The position numbers and the translations under genes are program-made. A DNA stretch of 64,000 nt from Amanita rubescens (taxonomy: Eukaryota; Basidiomycota; Agaricomycetes; Agaricales; Amanitaceae): NCBI GenBank assembly GCA_015039365.1, contig WION01000066.1, positions 62,001-126,000 on the forward strand. The letters are read 5' to 3'. The notes beneath the pieces are model-generated. The model worked only from the letters and a program-made list of their open reading frames with translations, did not search any database and was not told the DNA's origin. The stretch's first letter is position 1. Every line of letters starts with the position of its first letter. Positions 23,405-35,440 of the stretch are shown piece by piece.

Positions 23405-26400
23405 ATGTCAACAGATCCACCTCAGGTAGCAAATACTGGTATCTTTGCTGGATATGAGAATGTTGTTGTTATGGATAGCCAGTTCATAGAGGTATTGTAT
23501 TTCAGCATTTTTTCACATGGATCTTGTCGATAATGAAAACTCATAGATCAACTACTATCTTGCAGACCCTTCCAACATTGATCTACCCCCTTTACCTCCT
23601 ATTAAACATTCTAGTACTTTCTTTACAGGCCAAGAGAAGTACTTGCAGAAGCTGAAGGACCATTTTACCTCCCAAGTTCAAGTACAAAGGAAAATTTTCC
23701 TATTGCATGGTTTAGGTGGCATTGGCAAGACACAGATTTGCCTTAAATTTGTTGAAGAAAATCCTGGTTTGTGAGTAATTTATACATTATAGTATAGTAA
23801 TTCAAAACAACTGACCTATTCAAGGTTCTCTGACATATTCTGGATTGATGCTTCTTCAGAGAAAAGGGTTGAATTTGTACTCACACAGATATCATCATCC
23901 TACAGTACTTCTCCAGATGGGAGACCCTCAGCCAGATCTGCTCTTGATTGGATTTCTCAAAGGCCCAACTTTTTGATGGTGTATGATGGAGCAGATGGAC
24001 ATCACTCAGTAGTTGAGAACTTCCTCCCACCAGGAAATGGAGGAAATGTTATCATAACAAGTAGGAATATTGGATTGAAGAGGTTTGCATTGAGCAAGAA
24101 CTCAATGGAGGTTCATGGCATGGAAGATGAAGATGCTATTTCCTTGCTTTTAAAGTCAGCCATGCTTGATGGTGACACAGACAATAATATCTATCATCTA
24201 GCCCAGCAGCTTGTGTTGCAATTTGATGGAATCCCTCTTGCCATTGACCAAGCAGGAGCATATATGCATTCCTGTGGTTGCAGCATTAATGGTTATTTGG
24301 AATTCTATGTGAGATACAAAAATGAGTTAATGAGGGATACTCCAGGGTTTGATGGTGCTTCAGATTATGGAACCTCTACATATGGGACATGGGACATTTC
24401 CATGAAGAAGATGGAGGATACAGCTGCAAAGGATAGTTCACAAAACTCTGTTGGAGCACAAAGTGCCATCAAGCTTTTGAGGATCTTTGCTTTTTTAGAT
24501 CATGCTAATATACCACAGGGATTATTCAAAAGTGCTGCTGAGAACTACATGAAAAGATATATTTGGGAAGATATGTATCTTTCATCATCAGTGAGCTTGC
24601 TGGATGATGAAACTGTGTTCATTGGAAAAGATGGAGAGTGGGATAAATTACAGTTTCTAGATGGCATGCGGATTTTGCTCTCATTCTCTTTTGTCAGGAA
24701 TCATAATCACCTGTATTCCACACATCTATTAGTAAATGCCTGGAGTAGGAACTCCATACCAAAAGCAGAAGTAAATGATCACTATTACAGAGCAAGAGCA
24801 CTGTTGTCCTGTTCAATAACCCCTGACAAGAAGGTTGATAATTATGAATTCTGTCAATCACTTGCACCACACATTAGGTCCATTTTTGTGCATGCATTGG
24901 ACCTAAAGTTGAACAGCAAGTACTATGATGATGAGTGTGCAAGATTTGCATTTGTATTTGATTGTGCTGGGAGCTGGGATGAGGAAGAACAATTATTACA
25001 TGTTGCAGTGGATGAAAGAAAAAGGCAGGCTTGGATTGGATTCACTCAGGAACTCTCACTAGCATGTCTAATCTAGCATCCACATACTGGAATCAGGGAA
25101 GGTGGGATGAGGCAGAGAAGCTTCAGGTGGATGTGATTAATAGAATCAAAACAAAGGAACACCGCCTGGCAGAAACTCTGATCACCAGCATGGGCAAATG
25201 GACATCAATGTACAGTATTAAGGGAAGTTGGGATAAGGCAGAGAAGCTTGAGAAGGATGTGATGAATACACAAAGAAAACGCCTTGGATCAGACCATTCA
25301 GACACTCTCACCAGTATGGGCAAGCTGGCATCCATATACAGGAATCAAGGAAGGTGGGATGAGGCAGAAAAGCTTGAGATAGATGTGATGAATGCAAGAA
25401 AAACAAAGCTTGGATTAGACCACCCAGACACTCTCATCAGTGTGGGAATGCTGGCATCCATATACATGAATCAGGGAAGGTGGGATGAGGCAGAGAAGCT
25501 TCAGATGGATGTGATGAGTGCATTCAAAACAAAGCATGGATCAGACCACCCAGATGCTCTCACCAGCATGGGCAATCTGGCCTCAATATACACAAATCAA
25601 GGAAGGTGGGATGAGGCAGAGACACTTGAGATGGATGTGATGAATGCATTCAAAACAAATCTTGAATCAGACCACCCATCCACTCTCACCAGCATGGGCA
25701 ATCTGGCATCAACATACTAGAAGCAGGGAAGGTGGGATGAGGCAGAGAAGCTTGAGGTGGATGTGATGAATTCAAGAAAGACAAAGCTTGGATCAGACCA
25801 CCCATCCACTCTCACCAGCATGGGCAATCTAGCATTAACATACCAGAAGCAGGGAAGGTGGGATGAGGCAGAGAAGCTTCAGATGGATGTAATGAGTGTA
25901 TTCAAAACAAAGCTTGGATCAGACCACCCATCCACTCTCACTAGCATGGCCAATTTGGCATCAATATATTGGAATCAGGGAAGGTGGGATGAGGCAGAGA
26001 AGCTTGAGATAGGGTGTGATGAATGCAAGAAAAACAAAGCTTGGATCAGACCACCCAGATGCTCTCACCAGCATGGCCAATCTGGCATCAGTGTATTGGA
26101 ATCAAGGAAGGTGGGATGAGGCAGAGAAGCTTCAGATGGATGTCATGAATGCATTTAAAACACAGCTTGGATCAGATCACCCATGACACTCTCACCAGCA
26201 TGGGCAATCTGGCATTCAACATACCAGAAGCAGGGAAGGTGGGATGAGACAGAGAAGCTTCAGATAAAGTGATGAGTGCAAGAAAAACAAAGCTTGGATC
26301 AGACCATCCATCCACTCTCACCAGCATAGACAATTTGGCAGCAATATATTGGAATCAGGGAAGGTGGGATGAGGCAGAGAAGCTTCAGATAAATGTGATG

Positions 26401-28837
26401 AATGCAAGAGAAACAAAGCTTGGATCAGACCACCCAGACACTCTCACCAGCATGGCCAATCTGGCATCAACATACTGCAATCAGGGAAGGTGGAATGAGG
26501 CAGAGAAGCTTCACATGAATGCAATAAATGCATTTAAAACAAAACTTGGATCAGACCACCCATCCAGTCTCACCAGCATGGCCAATTTGGCATCAACATA
26601 CACAAATCAGGGAAGGTGGGATGAGGCAGAGAAGCTTCAGATGGATGTGATGAATGCTTTTAAAACAAAGCTTGGATCAGACCACCCAGACACTCTCACC
26701 AGCATGGGCAATCTGGCTTCAACATACAGGTATCAGGGAAAGTGGGGTGAGGCAGAGAAACTTGAGATGAATGCGATGAATGCTTTAAAACAAAGCTTGG
26801 ATTAGACCACCCTTCCACTCTCACCAGCATGGCCAATCTGGCTTCAACATACTGGAAGCAGGGAAGGTGGGATGAGGCAGAGAAGCTTGAGATGGATGTG
26901 ATGAATGCAAGAAAATCAAAACTTGGATCAAACCACCCTTCCACTCTCACCAGCATGAGCAATCTGGCATCAATATACAGGAATCAGGGAAGGTGGGATG
27001 AGGCAGAGAAGCTTCAGATGGATGTGATGAATGCATTTAAAACACAGCTTGGATCAGACCATCCAGACACTCTCACCAGCATGGGGAATTTGGCATCAAC
27101 ATACATGAATCAGGGAAGGTGGGATGAGGCAGAAAAGCTTCAGATGGATTTGATGAATACTTCTAAAACAAAGCTTGGATCAGACCACCCAGACACTTTC
27201 ACCAGCATGGAAAATTTGGCACTAACATACAGGGATCAGGGAAGGTGGGATGAGGCAGAGAAGCTTCAGATGGATGTGATGAATTCAAGAAAAACAAAGC
27301 TTGGATCAGACCACCCATCCACTTTCACCAGCATGGGAAATTTGGCATTGACATTCTGGAATCAGGGAAGGTGGGATGAGGCAGAGAAGCTTCAGATGGA
27401 TGTGATGAATGCATTCAAAATAAAGCTTGAATCAGACCACCCATACACTCTCACCATCATGGCCAATTTGGCATCAACATACTGGAAGCAGGGAAGGTGG
27501 GATGAGGCAGAGAAGATTGAGGTGGATGTGATGAATTCAAGAAAAACAAAGCTTGGATCAGACCACCCAGACACTCTCATCATCATGGGCAATCTGGCTT
27601 CAACATACAGGAATCAGGGAAGGTGGGATGAGGCAGAGAAACTTGAGGTGAATGTGATGAATTCAAGAAAAGCAAAGCTTGGATCAGACCACCCATACAC
27701 TCTCACCAGCATGAGCAATCTGGCATCAACATACAGGGATCAGGGGAGATGTGATGAGGCAGAGAAGCTTGAGATGAATGTGATGAATGCTTCTAAAATG
27801 AAGCTTGGATCAGACCACCCAGACACTCTCATCAGTATGGGCAATCTGGCTTCAACATACAGGAATCAGGAAAGGTGGGATGAGTCAGAGAAGCTTGAGA
27901 TGGACTGTGATGAATGCAAGAAGAAAAAGCTTGGATCAGACCACCCATCCACTCTCACCAGCATGGGCAATCTTGGCATTCAACATACATGAATCAGGGA
28001 AGGTGGGATGAAGCAGAGAAGCTTCAGATGGATGTGAATGAGTGCATTTAAAACAAAGCTTGGATCAGACCACCCATCCACTCTCACCAGCATGGCCAAT
28101 TTGGCATCAATATATTGGAAGTCAGGGAAGGTGGGATGAGGCAGAGAATCTTGAGATGGATGTGATGGATTCGAGAAAAACAAAGCTTGGATCAGAACAC
28201 CCAGACACTCTCACCAGCATGGCCAATTTAGCATTGACATACATGCAATCAGGGAAGGTGGGATGAGGCAGAGAAGCTCCAGATGGATGCAATGAATGCA
28301 TTTAAAACAAAACTTGGACCAGACCACCCATCCACTCTCACCAGCATGGCCAATTTGGCATCAATATACTGGAATCAGGGAAGGTGGGATGAGGCAGAGA
28401 AGCTTGAGATGGATGTGATGAATTCAAGAAAAACAAAGCTTGGATTGGACCACCCAGACACTCTCACCAGCATGGCCAATTTAGCATTGACATACTGCAA
28501 ACAGGGAAGGTGGGATGATGCAGAGACACTTCAGATGGATGTGATGCATGGATTCAAAATGAAACTTGGATCAGACCACCCATCCACTCTCACCAGCATG
28601 GCCAATTTAGCATTAACATACTGGAATCAGAGAAGGTGGGATGAGGCAAAGACACTTCAGATGGATGTGATAAATGCATTTAAAGTAAAGCTTGGATCAG
28701 ACCACCCAGATACCAGCATGGGCAATTTGGCATTAACTATCAAGGCCATATTTCTTTTCTACTTCTATTCCTTTTGCTCTTTCCTTTTTCACCCAGATTA
28801 CATAAGCAACCTGCAGGATGATTCACTGCAGGGCTAA
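23405..28837 (+). pseudogene. NB-ARC-TPR NLR with frame-broken TPR array
   Basis: ATG at 23405. Introns 23492-23546 and 23771-23824 give an open frame to 25076. The NB-ARC domain has Walker A GLGGIGKT (residues 84-91), a Walker B-like strand LMVYDGAD, GNVIITSRN and the GxP motif FDGIPLAIDQAG; a winged-helix-like part follows. At about 25038 one extra T (GGATTCAC where repeats have GGATCAC) shifts the frame just as the TPRs begin. The array is broken again by TAG at 25718-25720 (Trp codon TGG in sister units) and by indels near 26010, 26190-26270, 26785, 27900-27975, 28035-28120 and 28245. The last repeat runs into unrelated sequence and stops at 28837. In fungi such proteins are intracellular immune or incompatibility sensors. 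This copy looks disabled, unless the breaks are assembly errors in a hard-to-sequence array. Confidence 0.85.
25080..28745 (+). repeat. Array of about 29 TPR units, 126-bp period
   Basis: The string GGAAGGTGGGATGAGGCAGA recurs about 29 times from about 25095 to 28625. Spacing is exactly 126 bp in most steps; near the frame breaks it is 122, 125, 127 or 128. Each unit encodes a 42-residue kinesin-light-chain-type TPR with LASTYWNQGRWDEAEKL and KTKLGSDHPSTLTSM. Nucleotide identity between units is high, indicating recent amplification or gene conversion. Units vary mainly at the WNQ/RDQ/MNQ/TNQ and NAFKTK/NSRKTK positions. Confidence 0.95.
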
Positions 28838-28969
28838 AGGTATACTGTAACAGATACATGTACATATGGGTATCAGTGGACTGTTCTCTCCTTATGATTG
28901 TTTACTACATCTATAGATCCCCTTCTCCCCCTCCTGTGTTTCAGTATCTGAGTAGTTTTGTGTCAAGCT

Positions 28970-29280
28970 GACTATGATTAGTGTTGCTGCCACCCAGGTC
29001 AGTTTGTTTAGTTTTTTTTGGTTTTACAGCTTCAGTAAAATTGTAAAAAATTAGAAAACCTGATGTGACAGGTGAGCCAAAAAACTGGAGGGTTACTTAT
29101 TGGCAGACTTGTGTTATAATTGCCTTTGTCTGCTGTGTATTAATCAGAGTAGTGTTGCCACAGCTCAAGTTGATGTTTTTCAGTTTCTTCAACCTTACAG
29201 CTTGAATAAAATTGTGAAAAATCTGAGAAAAATTGATGTGATAGATGAGCTCAAAAACCAGGGGGTTACTTATTGGCACT
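28970..29280 (+). repeat. Imperfect tandem duplication of about 135-165 bp
   Basis: Two copies, about 28974-29104 and 29139-29279, share AGTGTTGC(T/C)GCCAC, TTACAGCTT, AAAATTGT(A/G)AAAAA, GATGTGA(C/T)AG and GGTTACTTATTGGCA. They lie in CpG-poor sequence downstream of the TPR array. The second copy is open for 89 codons (29100-29369) but has no recognisable domain. Confidence 0.7.
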
Positions 29281-31721
29281 TTGGCAGAATCCTAATAGTG
29301 CATCCAGAGATTGAGCAGCTCTGTTTTGAGCCAGCAATGACTCAGGCATCAGTTGTTTTCAAATCCTGACCCAAATACTGGAAATGGGATTGCTAAGCTC
29401 CTATACCAGTGTAAGATCTCCAACTTGTAGAGTGTGCAAAGACAAGCTCAGAGTTGAGATTGAACTGAAAGTTGACAGTTAGAACTAGACTGGGGATCCG
29501 GTCTCACTGCCAGTCCGTGTATATTTGCAGGCTTACATACATATATACATCTAAGAAGTACAATTACATGTGATAACTGGTGGGTTGCATGTGCCAGATA
29601 ACAGTTCAACAACATGTAATAAAGGAGTAAAAATAAGTAAAAATAAAGTGTACTGGTCCCCATAAGTCATAGAGTGTCCAGGGTATAACATAAAGTTGTA
29701 ACAGGATTATTCTACATTCAGATGCTAGAAGCATATCTAACTGTGGGAATTCCATAGGACATATATGGTAGTTACTTTGTTTGTAGCTCTTTACATGTTT
29801 GTAATGTTACTAGTCACGGCCCTGCCCACTGGACCATTGCTCCCCTATCCGCCGGTAGCTTCTCAATGTTCATTCTTTTCGCCTCTCTAGAATCTCGAAA
29901 TGTTGCTTCGCAGCTCCTTTAAACTGCTGCGCATTGGCTTTCTGTCTTGGCGGACGGAGAATATACACCGAGCGTCTGGCAATCCCTGCTTCTACCAAAG
30001 CCTATGGCTCCCGGTTCGCCCCCAACAAAACAGCTTGGATATGTGCCGCACGTACACGCCTTTTCCCAAGTTTCTTCCAAACTTTTCATTGCTATTTAAC
30101 CCCCTGCGCGACATTGGGACGGAACAAGCAGCCAATACTAGGGCATTGCTACCATGTGACAGATGTCAACAAGGGAGGAGGGTCTTGACAGTACTCACGA
30201 GCTTGCAGAGGTGGCACAAACCCGCCGCATGGCGTGGATTGGCAGGATCATTCTCAGATCGGTACTAGAGCCAATCATAGCACATTTTTGACCGCCGGCG
30301 GGTCGTTTTCTTCACGAGACGAAGCGAAAAAGGGCTCAAGGAGTAACGGACGGAGCCCGGGAAGCACGGTTAGAATGAAATGGTGCCCTGGGTACCACGA
30401 AACCACCGACGATAGAAGATTGGGCGATCCGGGAAGGCGTGAAAACGGGTGCCGGATTAAGATTTGGCCTTGTCGTTCTTGATAGTGTGTTGTTTCCATG
30501 GTTCTTGTCGATCTGTTAACTTATGGTTGGTTTTGTAGAGTCTTAGGTCACTGTGGGCGTCGTTGACGGAAGGCCACCTCGATCGCCCGCGATTCTCAAA
30601 GCAATCGTGCGGTTCCTTCGAGAGATGGACAAGTGGGACATCAACAGCACAGATCACTCACTGTGATCATGGGCTAGGTTAACGCATGCCATAGGTGTAT
30701 ATGCACTAATGATCATCTATCCGTCCAACCTTTGAACTGCGCAGCGGCCATGCAGAAAAAAGGAAAAAAAAATCTTTCTATCTCGTGTATCCTCGCAAAC
30801 CCATCAAAGACGTCAAGATTTCACAAATTCCATTGCAACTCATTTGGAGACGACCATCGCACTGGTCCGTTCAAGCGAACCCTCACCCCAAGGTGGCGAT
30901 CGCGGGCGATCATAGCGGGGATGCAAATGACTGCAAGCATTCGCACCAACTCGCAGGATACAATGACGCTTACACATCCTCACTCACAACAACGGCACGC
31001 TGTGCTTTATGTTCTGGGGCCTATGTTACGACTAGCGCGACGTTGAAGAGCCACTACCCTGACGATGACGAGCTTCATCCTCGCGAACCCATGAAGGAGC
31101 ACTCTCAACTCGTGCCTCGATGAGGACTCCTTGCATGTTTGTAACAGGGGTCCTTGCGGCTGCCTCTACTTATGCCAGATCATGCATTTCTGGGGTTGCT
31201 GTCCGACTTTCCACTATTCAAGTCTCCTCCCAACACAACACGTGCATTTCATCGACCTCCATGACAGACCGTATATCAGAACTGGAATGGAGTACCTCTC
31301 GGATAGAGAGAGGCTCGTAACATTCCAGGTGTTGATATAGGAAGTTGATATAGACATGACATATCACAAACGCGGTATTCGCATGGAAATACGTTCTTGA
31401 GGAGATCCAGCCAGGATGTCCTGCTCAGCGCAATTTGCTGTTGACTCTTGTTACCGCCGCAAGCCTTATGAATGATGGAATCTGACGGTGGTTCTTAAAG
31501 TAGACGGTGTTCCGGGTCTGGGATGTATCGGACCCCCGAGTTCCCATGCCACGTAAACCAACCACACTCGCATTTGTTCAAATAAATAGTAGCGCACTGC
31601 TAAGCATGAAATTGAACCGCGGGAACGTAAGGAGGGTAATAATATGGAATCAGGAGACCTGGGCGCCTTCTCTTCGCAATGAAATTGTGGAACATCATAT
31701 ATCATCTCGCGCACTAGAACA
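29281..31721. other. Intergenic interval spanning a composition boundary
   Basis: The AT-rich, CpG-poor sequence of the NLR block continues to about 29815 and then changes abruptly to CpG-normal DNA. I see no supported gene. A 17-bp match (AACCCATCAAAGACGTC) to P450 A occurs at about 30797, too short to call a relic. Confidence 0.55.
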
Positions 31722-33698
31722 TCACGTCCTTTTTCGGAACATCACCTCCACCGTAGGATCTGGCATTGAATGAAAGCCAAACCACCAATCCGCTGGCTGT
31801 CCACGACAACCAGCTAGCTTCATATCATAATTCAACAGCACGTGCGCAAGCAGCAACTTGATTTCTGATGCTGCGAAGAATCTACCAGGGCTACAAAGAG
31901 ATTCAGTCGTTCTCCGGGACCAGAAGACAAAGTATCCGTACCACGCAAAGCGACCATGGCCAAAAGGAAGATAATTAAGCGTAGGAGTCATCATGACGTG
32001 TTTTGCACCTTCGCCTTCTTTCTCGCGCATTCTTGCATATCTAAACCCATCAAAGACGTCGGGGTCCGGATAATTGTCCTGCAGGCTTACATCAACGATC
32101 TCGACATGAAGCACGAGACGGACCACGAACCGGATCATAATGCACGCTTGTTTGTGGAGCGGAAACCAAATAACCAGTAGGTATCGTCACCCCGTTAGAG
32201 AACGTAAATTTTTTCATTACTTTACGATGCATGCTAACTGAGAGAGACATAAGTCGAGGTCCATAGAAGGGAAGGGGGGGATGCATACATAGTCCACTTC
32301 CGTGCATCCGTTGCGACTCTCTCAAGAAACTGTCCACTTTTCGTAGCTTGTCGATGGCGGATTTGGTCCACCCATCTTCGCGTATCGCTGCTTCGACTTC
32401 TTCACGCATTGGCTGCACGTATTCTGGATGAGCAGCCAGATGATATAGCGCGTGTGTAAATTGCTAAAACCGCGCTTGATTTATTAATGAATAATTTAAC
32501 GTAGACTTTACAAGTACCATTGTCGTAGTATGGATACCGGCAAAGTTCATAAGCAAGATTCGTATCGTTAGGCCTTTGATAGTCCGCTGATATGGTTTCT
32601 TCCCGACTTCCAATAACCAGCTTATCGCGTCATTCTTACCAGGGTCAACATCACGCCAACGAACATTAGGGATCTACTAACCGGTTTTCCAGGCCAATTC
32701 TCCCCGTATTGCGCTTCCTTTTCAAGGCGCTCTTTGATCAAGGGCTCCAAGTGCTTTATTCCGCGTTGGATCCCTCTTGGTACTTTCCGTAAGAAATAAA
32801 CGACGATGCTACGATAAAATTAGTATACTTTGCGCATCCAGCAAACGAAGGGTACTCACGATCTGAGGAAAATAGGAAATAAATTGAGTATGTTGCCCGC
32901 CATAAGAGCGTCAACAGCAAACTGTTCATTCAACGTTCTGTAATCCGGATCACGACCTTGTAAAAGCCTTGAGATGGGATGTGCATGAGGGGACGTGCGA
33001 CACTCACATAGAGGCATCCCGATTAGGAACCTATTGAGCACCCTGCACACGATGCTCAAATTTGCCTTGTACGCAATAAGCGTTGTCCATTCCTCCCCCT
33101 TTGTCGGCACAAATTCCTCAAACGAAACCTTCATCTCATCCACAACCTCATTAAACTGTGCTGCAAGATTTTTCGCGAAATAAGTCCTAATAACCTCAAC
33201 GTGGAAGTCATCCTCGTGCAGTTCATGCCCAAGGAGGATATCAGTGTGAAACATCTCCGCCGTTGCGTCTTTTAATGAAAGTTGATCTTCGGGCGCTCGT
33301 CGTATGTCATCGATCAATTGAGGACTTGCACCAACGATCATCCATTGTGTTGGCATTGAAACTTTGAATAATGACCCGCGGTACTGTCGCGTGTCCACCG
33401 TCAAAATGACATTCAATCCAGAAACACGCAGGAGCCAACTCACTTTGTCATAACCCTCCTGCACTATTTCCCTCCCATGTTTAACAAACTTCAGAGCGTT
33501 AACGTACGACCTGAATAACCCAGAACCCCCTGCGGTCGGGATAGCGCTCAACTGCAGACGGTCCCGAGGTCAACGCCACGTTCATATCTGCATTTGAACT
33601 AAGCGTACCTTTCGGTAGTTAACAACTGTTTTCCAAATAGACGAGGCAAAGTAAACCACGGTGAGGGTTACGAGTGCAGTGACGACGTTCGAATTCAT
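31722..33698 (-). CDS. Cytochrome P450 A
   Basis: ATG at 33698, stop at 31722, ten exons, 1503 nt (500 aa). Introns: 33552-33608, 33384-33443, 32957-33007, 32809-32859, 32635-32681, 32464-32517, 32238-32288, 32079-32130, 31891-31941. A single N-terminal membrane anchor (VVTALVTLTVVYFASSIW) places it on the ER. The I-helix oxygen-activation motif is NFAGIHTTT, the K-helix ExxR is ESQR, and the haem loop after splicing is FGHGRFACPGRFF with Cys about 445; the Cys codon is split by the last intron. The family resembles fungal P450s that oxidise terpenoids (ent-kaurene-oxidase-like), consistent with the nearby terpene synthases, but the substrate is unknown. It lacks two introns present in B, C and D. 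Confidence 0.93.
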
Positions 33699-34554
33699 GA
33701 GATTCAGGAAGTTGGACCACGCAGCGCCCACATCATATTAAGTACTAACATGTGCTGTGTCAATAAGATGATACCATTTCTGTCAGGGGCACATAGTGCG
33801 TTCTTTGACTATTCTTAATGGGGAGTGACGTACATGGGCATCTGTCGAGTGAAGGTGTCACGGCACTGCATGATAATAATAATTGTGGAGCCGCCACATA
33901 CGCAGGTGGCTGAGCTTCCAATACATATTGTGCGCGCGGTCAACTCGTGGCGTAAACTGACGGTGCGACTTGAGTTGTCATTGTTCGCTTCAAGTTCAAT
34001 GTAATGAGAAAAAGGACGCGGTCACACTGATGATCGTGACCAACCGTTGTCATCGGATGCGGAGTTGTAACTCGTGGCACAGGATCTTGACCTAGCAGCA
34101 GTGACTGTGCGAGTGATCAGCATCATGATATGGAGCAATAATAAGGGTCAGTGCAGCGACCCACCGCAAAGGATTGAAAACTGCCAATCAGCGCCAGGAA
34201 CCAAGCGAGTCTATCATTGTTATGATAACTTTAAGCGTTGTATCAATGTATGTCACATGCTTTTGCCTTCGGGAGGGCAATGAACCAGAGTTCAGATTGC
34301 CTTGGCAGGAACCAATCCAATTCTGTTTCCGATGAATCCGATCTATGTACCACACTGGCACGTTTCTATCAGCGCACCTATTGTAGCCTAGCCTGTCCTA
34401 GTAGATCATATTATCATGGCGAGAGGACTCTAGTACATACAAATGATCCGAGGACTCGGAAATATGACTACGTCCGCCTGCGGAACAACGGTAGGACTGG
34501 GCGTTGAAAAAGACCCAAAGGACTACCCTGGCGGGAATCCAGTCCCCAGCCATG
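33699..34554. other. Intergenic interval
   Basis: About 850 bp upstream of P450 A with no supported gene. It should hold the promoter of P450 A; no TATA box stands out. Confidence 0.4.
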
Positions 34555-35440
34555 TTATGTAGCACTGTGATTCCACATGATCTACGCAAGCATCGTTTTG
34601 ACCGTTTGTTGCAAAAAACTAGGCCAGGCTACGGAATTGATGACAAATCCAATCAGTCCCGTGGATAGTTAATTGAGATATACCATGCATGGGACCTTTG
34701 TCCAAAAGGTACTTGACATCCATTTGTGGGTATTATGTGCCACACCAGCTTTAAATTTGCCTTCTCTCTCACGCGCTTCCTTGCGTACCTGACCATCAAA
34801 GATATAGTCTTTCGCCGGAGAATAGAGTCTGCACCGATTCTCTCAGCCTTCTTCGTTTATGACAGCATGGACTTCTTCACGCGTAGCAAGATCATGCAAT
34901 GCAGTCGTTAATGTCCAAAAAAGCACGATCGATTCTGTTGCAGCCGCGATGGATCCACTTTAATGTGTACCAGCGTAGACGTATAAACACCACCGAGTTC
35001 TCGATAGTTCGCCGATGTGGCTCTTTTCGACCTCGAGTAACCAGCTTATGTTGTCGTTCCTGAGAAAACAAACTAATAAATATTTCCAACTGACGAAAGT
35101 TCAGACGACTAACGGGTTTATCAGGCCGTACAGTTCTTGCTATTCAAGGCGTTCCCTGATCAAAGGTTCCAAGTGTGCTACATCACGCGTTTGATATCTT
35201 TGGGCGCTTCCCATAGAAAACGAGGTCATGAAGCTGTGAGAACATCATCATATCAGCTAACATACGTGGTAAAGACGGCTTACTGTCCGATATCGGAGAT
35301 CGAGGAATAGGCTGAGAATCTTGGCTGTGATCACTGGGACTTCAAGCGGAAACCGTTCGTTCAGTGATCCGGATCACGGCCTTGCTGAGCCTTGTAGTAC
35401 GTATGCAACAACTTCAACTGTCGCCCACTCTGATGATCGT
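34555..35440 (-). pseudogene. Cytochrome P450 relic (C-terminal two thirds)
   Basis: The minus strand aligns by eye with the P450 genes in the correct order. Recognisable parts are the haem-distal tail (ACGCAAGCATCGTTTTGACC, TTGTTGCAAAAAACTAGGCC), the meander (CCTGACCATCAAAGATATAG), the segment before the I-helix (AACCAGCTTATGTTGTCGTT) and the linker region (GTTCCCTGATCAAAGGTTCC). Frames are broken throughout and the N-terminal third and haem Cys region are not recoverable. It is an old dead copy lying between A and B. Confidence 0.75.

Noticed and set aside
30790..30830. 17-bp match to P450 A hinting at another P450 relic
   Set aside because: Flanking sequence does not follow the P450 order; one short match is not enough.
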